A stretch of 24,754 nt of DNA, taken from NCBI GenBank assembly GCA_910592005.1, contig CAJVPP010000911.1:1-24754 (forward strand), read 5' to 3'. This DNA is from Funneliformis mosseae (taxonomy: Eukaryota > Glomeromycota > Glomeromycetes > Glomerales > Glomeraceae). The translations under genes were made by a program, and so were the position numbers. The notes below the pieces were generated by a model, which saw only the letters and a list, made by a program, of their open reading frames with translations, was not told the origin of the DNA and did no database searches. Of this stretch, positions 18,566 through 24,754 are shown one piece after another. Numbering within the stretch: the first letter of the stretch is position 1; each line of letters opens with the position of its first letter.

Positions 18566-20178
18566 GTTGAACATAGGCATAGAGGATGCTGGAATACACC
18601 TAATTATCAAGTTAGAGATATTATATATATAGATATGAAGGAATGCTATTCGGAAAGTATGCATAATCAAGAAAAGTATTCACTATAGTTTAAGCAGTTT
18701 AGATATCTAATACACCATCTTGTTTGAGTAGCAGTGAATGAAGAATTGCTATAAGATGATATTACAGGATTTGCACAGGTAAGATCCTTTAGATTTGTTT
18801 CTAATATCCATTCAGCAATTCCTATCTGGTATGAAAACATTTTGCTTATCAAAATGGAAAAGATGTGGGAAGACAAAGGGTTAGATGCCTATTGTACTTT
18901 TATGATATCTTCTCAAAGCAGGTATTCTAGTAAGTATAAAACTATTATTTCTCTTACCAAACAGACAAAGGTATGGTTGTTTAAAATCGAGATATAAGTT
19001 ATGCAATCATAGGAAGTTCACACAAGAAAATAAAGTTGAAAAAAAATGCCTCACTCATCAGATTATAATAGACAAAGAAGAATTTGATTACATGATTTAG
19101 AATTGCATTAAAGAGAAAATATATGCAAGTAGCGAGAAATGTCTGCTTGGACATATACTTACATATTATGAAGATGATCTGCCTCAATATATATTTACAA
19201 GTCTCAATGTTAGCTTATGCTCATTTAAACTCACTTAAAAGACTCTAAAGATTTGACCTTAATGAAGTGGTAAGAATTGTAACAAATTCTATATATATAT
19301 AAAGAGAAGCCTTATATAAGATTAAAAATGTATTTGCCTTCTTTAAGCAAGCTAAGCAAAAGACTAGCTGTTAAAGTGCTTTACAAGGCAGTTAATCTAG
19401 AAATTCAGCAGATACTAGTAAATTTCAATATTCACATAAAATTCCTTCTTATACAATATGTAAAGCAGGAGTTTATTATTCAAAAAAAAAACAGTTAAAG
19501 AATTCACTAAAGAAGTGATAGTTCACTTCATAAACAGAAAATCAAGCTATTTATTATGTAATGAGTATAAATTATTTATATGTGCTATTTGCTTTGAAGA
19601 ATGGTACTTTGTTTAGATCCTTGAAAGAATACCAAATTTAGTAGAGTTGTTACTAAAGAGTTTGAGTTATTAAAAGAGGAAAAGATTCGAGAAATTCAGC
19701 CTAGCCAATGGTATGATAAAGGAGAGAAAATTCATAGTTCAGATTTAAATATTGTATATTAGCTAAAAAATAGGCATTGAGAATCAATTAAAATATTATC
19801 AAAAGTACTGCTTTATCAATTCATGATCCTATTATAAGATCCTGAGTTTTATATCTCAATAGAGACGGTAGTTCTAGAAAGATAATATGTGCAATCTGAA
19901 TCTTTAAAAATATAAATATAGTAGTTTTTACTTATATGAATGCATTGGCTAAAGACTTTCAGAATGATTGTAAGATAAAAGCCCAAACTTAGCATAGCTT
20001 TTTTAAGTGAAATGATGTAGAAGAGTGATTTCTGAATGTATGGAAAAAAGAAATTTACACAAGTTATCATCTGAAATAAAGTATGTATAATACCTAAATA
20101 TATTCTAAAGAAGTTTATTGACTACTTACTAGAGCAAAATATTAGATAATCTGTTACAGAGATGATGCTTAACCTCTA
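18566..20178 (+). pseudogene. Protein-primed-type family B polymerase fused to SF1 helicase, 5' part, decayed
   Basis: The plus strand reads VEHRHRGCWN, then IIYIDMKECYSESM (polymerase motif A, Asp intact at 18632-18634), DDITGFAQVRSFRFVSNIHS, AIPIWYEN, KTIISLTKQTKVWLFK, SMLAYAHLNSLKRL, then VVRIVTNSIYI, which is motif C with Asp changed to Asn (19285-19287). This order matches the organellar/viral DNA_pol_B_2 group. After about 500 bases comes EIQPSQWYDKGEKIHSSD, then a P-loop remnant LNRDGSSRKII (19855-19887), NINIVVFTYMNALAKDFQND and KAQT-stop-HSFFK. The Walker B remnant VII-stop-NKVCIIP (20063-20095) has Asp to Asn and Glu to Lys. Then KYILKKFIDYLLEQ and DDA-stop-PL, where the pogo-like element cuts in. 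Helicase and polymerase share one reading direction without an intervening start, so I infer a fusion. The upstream part of the gene is not recognisable. Confidence 0.75.
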
Positions 20179-20559
20179 CCATTTAACACTACTTACAGTA
20201 CCCAGGGTCTTATTCAAAAACCATTTTTTAAATTGAATAATATCCATAAGTACTGTGTATAGAACTGGATATTATTTTTGAGGGATATATTATATAGGAG
20301 GATATTATATATGGAGGATATTTTATAAAGAAAATATATTAGAATCATTTGTGAAGCATATTGATATTAATAAAAAGTTTCATTAATAATTTACATATTT
20401 TTTGTGATTATAATACTTTTAAACTTTTTTACGTGATATTAATAAAATAAGAGTTTAAAAAATAAAATTTATTTTTTTTCTTTTTTATTTCTGCTTTTTT
20501 TTTGATCTTATTGACTATAAAGTATTATCGTTATCTAAAAATTTAAATTTTCATAAAAA

Positions 20560-22014
20560 ATGCCAAGAGGAAATTTTGGTGTACAACGAGCAAGAAATAC
20601 ATAAAAGAAATGACGTCAATGGAATGCTCGTGAAAAACTGATGGTTGTATTATATCAAGAAAATGGGCATAGTATTCAGAAAACAGCAAATAAATATAAT
20701 ATTGAACCAAAACAAGTTCGTGATTGGAAAAGCAAAAAAAATGACTTGATGCATGTAGTTCCATATATTCAATGACTTAATATTAGTGCACGACCTAAAT
20801 ATTCACAACTTGAAGATGAACTTTTAAAATAGTTTTATGAGTTACGAAGACAACTAAAAACAGTAACTAGATATATGATTAGTATAAAAACTTGCAGTTT
20901 AGCTAAAAAACAAGAGTACCTTATTTTGTATCCTAATATTCATAAATGTCAATTTTCACAAAAATGGGTTGATAGATTTATGTCTCGCCATTTGTTGGTA
21001 AATCGTTGACATACTACAGTAGCACAAAGATTACCTGAAAAATATATTAAAGAACAACAAAATTTTTATCATATATTCTTTATTTACGAACTGAACATAA
21101 TTACCCTTTAAATTTAATCGAAAATATGAATAAAACTCCTATATCATTTAATATACTAAGTCAAACAACTGTTGATGAATGTGGAAAGCGAACCATTTCA
21201 ATTCTTACAATAGACTATAAACGTACTAGTTTTATAGTAACTCTTACTTGTCTTGCAGATGGTACTAAACTTTCTTCATTTATTATTTTTAAGTTGGTTA
21301 ATATATCACGAGAACAATTTCCAAATGGTGTATTTGTTCATGCAAATCCTAGTAGATAGATGGATGAAAAAGAAATGATTTGGTGGATAGAGAATGTATG
21401 GTGTCAACGGGCTAATTTGAGTTCAAATTCACGTTTACTTCTTATTCTTGATTCATTTACTGCTCATAGAACAGATGCTGTTAAATGTCATTTCTATGAA
21501 AAAATACAAATATTGCTATTATTTCAAGTGGGTTGACTTCACACTTACAACCATTAGATATGTCCTTAAATAAAGCATTTAAAGCTAAGGTTAGTATAAA
21601 AATTACATTATATAAATCAAATAAATATTGTTATATAATACTTATCTAATATTTCATTAATAGATTCATCATGCTTATAATAATTGGATGTATGAGGCTA
21701 TAAAAGAATATACACCATCAGGTAAAATCAAATGACCATCATATTCATTAGTAGTAAATTAGATTAAAAAAGTATGGGATAAGATTGATCCTATAATGAT
21801 ACAATGGTCTTTTAAGTGTTGTGAAGTTTTAACAGAAGTAGATAGCTCCGAAGATCATTCAATTTTTAATTTTGAGAAATTTTCGGGTAAAAGAAATGCA
21901 GGAATTGATGTAGAAGAAAAAGGGGAAAATGATGAAATTTTAGATGATAATAATGATTCAGAATGTAAATATTATGAAAATGAAGAGGGAACTTATGTTA
22001 ATATTTGGGATTAA
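20560..22014 (+). pseudogene. Pogo/Tigger-like DDE_1 transposase (about 460 codons, decayed)
   Basis: The start ATG gives MPRGNFGVQRARNT. A CENP-B/Tc5-like helix-turn-helix follows (EKLMVVLYQENGHSIQKTAN, KYNIEPKQVRDWKSKKNDL), then a second DNA-binding part (SQKWVDRFMSRHLLVNR) and TTVAQRLPEKYIKEQQNF. A frameshift near 21070 leads to the DDE_1 core: NMNKTPISFN, where the first catalytic Asp is Asn and its neighbour Glu is Lys; LTCLADGTKLSSFIIFK; LLLILDSFTAHRTDAVKCHF with the second Asp intact; then, after a one-base loss in an A-run near 21500, TSHLQPLDMSLNKAFKAK with the third Asp intact. An intron is followed by IHHAYNNWMYEAIKEY and an acidic C-terminus ending EEGTYVNIWD. Eight point stops (TGA for Arg, TAG for Trp, TAA) and two frameshifts make it inactive. 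Confidence 0.85.
21590..21663 (+). other. Retained 74-bp intron in the pogo-like transposase
   Basis: AAAGCTAAG is followed by GTTAGTATAA..., with a CTAAT branch-point-like motif near 21646 and the acceptor TTCATTAATAG. Removing it joins AAG to ATT in frame (KAFKAK-IHHAYNNW). The intron itself is full of stops, while both exons stay readable. Confidence 0.75.
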
Positions 22015-22450
22015 TTAATTAATAAATAATAATAAATAACAAACCTTATATTTTCGCTAGATTAGTTTTATCTTCAACTATTTTTGCAATATTCTAAGCA
22101 CATTTGCAGTTTACAATATTAGTTTAATGAAATAATAAACACAAAGACAAAATTTGGCTGTATTTTTCAGAGTCGTTCATTTTTATATTGATAATATATA
22201 AAATAAATTACAAGTTTTTTTATGATTAAAAGTCTTTTGTGATAAAAAGTTTTTGTAATTTAAAAAAAAAGATCGGGAAATTTAATTCGCTAATTTTAAG
22301 TACTCGGGTATTAATCAATTTTTGCGAATTTGATTTTGAAAAAGACCTGGATACTAACTATGTTTAGATTATCGTAGATAGTGAATAGTATTCAGGTCTT
22401 AATCACAGGAGGTATTATTTTTAGGGGATACTGTAAGCAGTGCTAAATGG

Positions 22451-23423
22451 TATCATTCTTTGTAAAAATGTCTTATGACTAGTTAAAAGAATAAGTTAAT
22501 TACTATAAAAAAGTCTTGACCAATTATCAAACCTAATACTTTAGATTATAAGAGTTTAAGAAAAAAATGCGATGCTAAAATAACAGAGTGCTATTAGTCC
22601 TATTTTGTAAAGTACTTCCAATCATAGAAAAATAGAAATATCTTGAAACTGAATAAAAGTCATTAGATTGTATATTATTAGCACATCTACTTTCTCAAAT
22701 AATTGCTTTTCAAAAATGCTTAGAACTTCATCAAAAAATATTCTAATATGCTAATTCCATTAATCTATAGGTCAAGAGATAACACAAATAAAATTGTCTT
22801 ATTCTGATCTCTAGCTTATCTGAAAAAAAAGAACTAGTGAAAATAATATAATACACCTGTTCTTAAATACACTTTCTGACAAATTCTTAAAAGATATGTT
22901 GGCAAATAAAAAGGTTATAGATTGGGAACTTGAATATGTTATAACTATTTATACTAGTCAAGGAATGATCCATAAAGCTTCACAGTATATTTGAGTTATC
23001 AATGAAATCCTAGCTATTATAATCTAATATATTTAGCAATTGGTTATGTAAAATATTTAAGCTAATTTATTCAGGTTAAAGCGCCTCTATTACCTTCCAA
23101 AATTGCCTAAGAGATTAAGAAGACAAAAAAAAAGACAGTTAGAGTACAAATTGAGACCATCTATTTAGGAAAAACTTATCAGATATATGGACTAGAATAA
23201 GAAAAAAGGCCATAAATTTGATCTAACAATTGACTATATCCTTATGTTAAAATATATTCAAGAAGACAAATGCACATTATATCTTATTGAAATAAAATTT
23301 GAATGAAATTGATCAAGAGATATATTCCAGTAGACAGTAGATTGAATTCATAATAGTTTAGGATATATCAAAGGAAATGTATGCCTTACTTGTTTTCTTT
23401 GCAACTGAAATTATAGAGTCTAA
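22451..23423 (+). pseudogene. SF1 helicase 3' part with C-terminal HNH nuclease domain, decayed
   Basis: Directly after the nested transposon the host frame resumes as SFFVKMSYD-stop-LK. Further on are LPIIEK, LSEKKELVK, DKFLKDMLANKKVIDWELEY, then VITIYTSQGM (22938-22967), the late SF1/UvrD-type motif with SQG, and ASQYI-stop-VINE. The C-terminal part KFDLTIDYILMLKYIQEDKC leads into an HNH-like module: CTLY (first Cys pair, second Cys changed to Tyr), VD-stop-IHNSLGYIKGN and VCLTCFLCN (23376-23405), the final Cys-x2-Cys. The His normally ahead of IKGN is Tyr, a C-to-T change. The last stop is at 23421. Polymerase, helicase and nuclease in one chain would suit a self-mobilising element. All three domains carry inactivating changes. 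Confidence 0.75.
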
Positions 23424-23554
23424 TTCATGTTAGTAATTCAGATTAGTAATATAGTGCATATATGCAATTTGAAGAAGGCAAATCACAGTACTTATATAAT
23501 TGTAAGATTTTTTTCTGACATAATAAATATTCAGTTATTTTTTTTTAAAATACA

Positions 23555-23597
23555 TAGCTAATCAGATTAATTGAATTAGCTAAGCAGTTATAAAGGG
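23555..23597 (+). promoter_or_regulatory. Inverted repeat and TATA-like box ahead of a spliced relic
   Basis: TAGCTAAT (23555-23562) and ATTAGCTA (23575-23582) form a perfect 8-bp inverted repeat, with a partial third copy (CAGCTAAC) at about 23600. TTATAAAGGG at 23588-23597 lies some 20 bases before the ATG of the next gene relic. Position suggests promoter function, but the sequence alone does not prove it. Confidence 0.3.
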
Positions 23598-23612
23598 ATC
23601 AGCTAACTGACA

Positions 23613-24089
23613 ATGACTAAGTCAAGAAATAATCAGCGTAAAACTACAGGTAAGTTTACCATTAATCCTATATAGTATTTGCTATTATGTAATCTGACTA
23701 AGTATATTTATATATATAATAGGTCAACTGGCTTTATCATTGTTAAAAATATAAAATAAAATAGAGTTATAGGCGTGTTTGATTATTCTGGACTATATGA
23801 ATATCTTAAGTCAGATGCTTATCATTAATATTATTTTTTTGATTAAACATATAGGCTTATATAAAAAAGTATTAAATTTATTAGTAATTTGCATAATATT
23901 GAAAGCTTAAATAACATTATAAAAGATGTAAATAAAAATATTAAAAAAGTATTTTTAGTCGAAGTTGCGTTTGAATTTTAACAAGTAGTCTATATAATTA
24001 GTTTTAAATTAACATTAGATAGATTAGCACAAGAGCTAGAGATTATGCAAAAAGATGATTGTTCTTCAAAGCTAGCTAGTTCAGAATAG
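23613..24089 (+). pseudogene. Unrecognised gene relic with one intron
   Basis: ATG begins MTKSRNNQRKTTG. An intron GTAAGTTT...ATATAATAG (23650-23722, 73 bp) then joins in frame to QLALSLL. One base slips in an A-run, after which the frame gives NRVIGVFDYSGLYEYLKSDA and YH. A third block reads KFISNLHNIESLNNIIKDVN, KKVFLVEVAFEF, LTLDRLAQELEIMQKDD and CSSKLASSE to a TAG. The text is clearly protein-like, with a strong splice donor, but I do not recognise a family. The N-terminus (Lys/Arg/Gln-rich, KTTG) faintly recalls a histone H3 tail; I do not consider this enough for a call. It sits just downstream of the HNH end and in the same direction, so it might belong to the same element. Confidence 0.45.
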
Positions 24090-24246
24090 TGATCACTTTA
24101 TACTATAACTAACTTTATTTTTTCTTGATTAAATATATAATATATATTATGTATTATTTATGACTCATTTACAAATTTTTATTATTATTAGAAGTATTAA
24201 AACAAATTTTATATTTCTTAGCAATAGATAAGCCATTTTATTTTAC

Positions 24247-24504
24247 CTTATTTGTTTGTTAGCTCTGGTACAGATGTGGTGCTCCTATTTTATAGAAATG
24301 CATTGAGTTAAAGGAATTTGAATAGAGAATTAATATCAATTAGAAAAATTTTTAAAATTAGGTGTGGAAGATTAAAAACTAGTTTATAGTTTATGTTTAA
24401 CTCATCTTAAAATTTCATATTATCCTCTACTTTTAAATAAAAAATTCAAAGATATTATATAATTGTTCTCAAATATAATTTATTTAGATTTTGAAAAAGT
24501 CTAA
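24247..24504 (+). pseudogene. Unrecognised 86-codon relic
   Basis: One frame without frameshift reads LICLLALVQMWCSYFIEMH, VKGI, IEN, YQLEKFLKLGVED, KLVYSLCLTHLKISYYPLLL, NKKFKDII and LFSNIIYLDFEKV, separated by single stops of the TGA/TAA kind that would be Arg, Trp or Gln before C-to-T decay. The regular length (exactly 86 codons with the final stop) and composition support a former coding sequence. The family is unknown. It could be a later exon of the relic just upstream. Confidence 0.35.
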
Positions 24505-24545
24505 TAATTAATGATAAAGTACTATATATAATAGCAGATTACATA

Positions 24546-24754
24546 CAGTAGCGGTCATAAGTATCTGACCGCTCGAGATCGTCTAAAATTATTATATAAC
24601 TACCCTTAAATTTTTCAGAAATATAATATAACACAATACATGATTACCTGTAAATTTATAAGTGTCGATGATACAAGAAAAAAATTTAGATGATCATCAA
24701 ACTTTCGCTTGAAAAATGGAACTTTCTTTAGAGAAACGATATGAAATTGTCTTT
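24546..24754 (+). mobile_element. Left end of a Tc1-type transposon, cut by the window edge
   Basis: The terminal sequence CAGTAGCGGTCATAAGTATC begins right after a TA (24544-24545), the expected Tc1/mariner target. It contains a GCGGTCA...TGACCGC inverted repeat, followed by CTCGAGATCGTC, typical of fungal Tc1-like ends. CpGs are kept here, unlike in the older elements. A transposase start follows 170 bases in. The right end lies outside the window. Confidence 0.75.
24716..24754 (+). CDS. Tc1-like transposase, first 13 codons (partial)
   Basis: The ATG gives MELSLEKRYEIVF, which has the look of the opening of a Tc1-like transposase ahead of its helix-turn-helix. It is open to the window edge. 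The distance of about 170 bases from the element end fits an untranslated terminal region. Intactness cannot be judged from 13 codons. Confidence 0.55.
   Translation, partial: MELSLEKRYEIVF

Larger units (their letters stand above)
20179..22450 (+). mobile_element. 2272-bp pogo/Tigger-like DNA transposon nested in the helicase
   Basis: The left end CCATTTAACACTACTTACAG is mirrored at the right end (reading inward CCATTTAGCACTGCTTACAG), and the match runs 22 or more bases. The flanks are TA on each side (20177-20178, 22451-22452). The insertion point is confirmed by the host frame: before it CCT-CTA and after it TCA-TTC-TTT, reading PL-SFF straight through once the element and one TA are removed. 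Sub-terminal regions also show inverted similarity (CCAGGGTCTTATTCAAAAA on the left, CCAGGTCTTTTTCAAAAT inverted from the right). It contains one transposase pseudogene. Confidence 0.85.

Noticed and set aside
18667..20070. Minus-strand frames of 62-73 codons
   Set aside because: They are shadows of the polymerase-helicase relic. No protein family is suggested by them.
20543..20764. Minus-strand 73-codon frame
   Set aside because: It is opposite the helix-turn-helix of the pogo-like transposase, which is clearly the coding strand.
20560..22014. TGA or TAG reassigned as sense codons (alternative genetic code)
   Set aside because: TGA stands where Arg is expected and TAG where Trp is expected, each one C-to-T or G-to-A step away. 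Catalytic Asp codons are changed and frameshifts are present as well. Decay explains all of this without a code change.
23613..23660. Histone H3-like N-terminal tail
   Set aside because: Only a short Lys/Arg/Thr-Gly resemblance; the following blocks do not resemble a histone fold.

Overview
The window looks like a transposon graveyard in a very AT-rich, intron-bearing fungal genome. By eye it is far richer in A/T than a typical fungus. The mobile-element families, short GT-AG introns of about 70 bp and codon usage all fit an early-diverging fungus, most likely an arbuscular mycorrhizal (Glomeromycotina-like) species. That assignment is inference from protein style, not proof. No full-length intact gene is present. 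Nearly every recognisable reading frame is broken by stops of the kind CGA to TGA, CAA to TAA and TGG to TAG/TGA, by Asp-to-Asn changes, and by small frameshifts, the pattern left by long-term C-to-T decay on both strands.

Layout. 1-2700: AT-rich DNA with a degenerate minisatellite (600-1180) that hosts a 172-bp pogo-type MITE (802-973), plus a small 84-bp tandem duplication. 2746-6830: remains of a large family B DNA polymerase of the eukaryotic/large-DNA-virus type (plus strand), split by a 690-bp hAT-like non-autonomous element (3344-4033). 7565-8250: remains of a BED-finger hAT transposase on the minus strand with a retained intron. 8400-9540: unrecognised AT-rich frames. 9515-10182: a truncated second copy of the 690-bp element. 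10286-12640: a decayed fungal DDE transposase on the minus strand with a repetitive Ser/Asn-rich N-terminus. 12640-17950: non-coding AT-rich DNA holding two further hAT-like elements (13812-14178; 14613-15618, the latter with a perfect 8-bp target duplication) and several degenerate tandem repeats. 17953-18369: a probable solo LTR. 18566-23423: a decayed fusion of a second, protein-primed-type family B polymerase, a superfamily 1 helicase and an HNH nuclease, split exactly at a TA by a 2272-bp pogo/Tigger-like transposon (20179-22450). 23613-24504: two unrecognised gene relics, the first spliced. 24546-end: the left end of an apparently fresh Tc1 element, cut by the window edge.

How it fits together. 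The oldest layer is the two polymerase-bearing units, which could be pieces of one large replicating element (giant-virus-like or a large self-replicating transposon) or two separate ones. Onto these, hAT-like, pogo-like and LTR elements inserted, leaving recognisable target duplications, and everything then decayed. The Tc1 end at the right edge is the youngest-looking layer: it keeps its CpGs and an open start of the transposase. The best candidate for something undescribed is the polymerase-helicase-HNH fusion unit.
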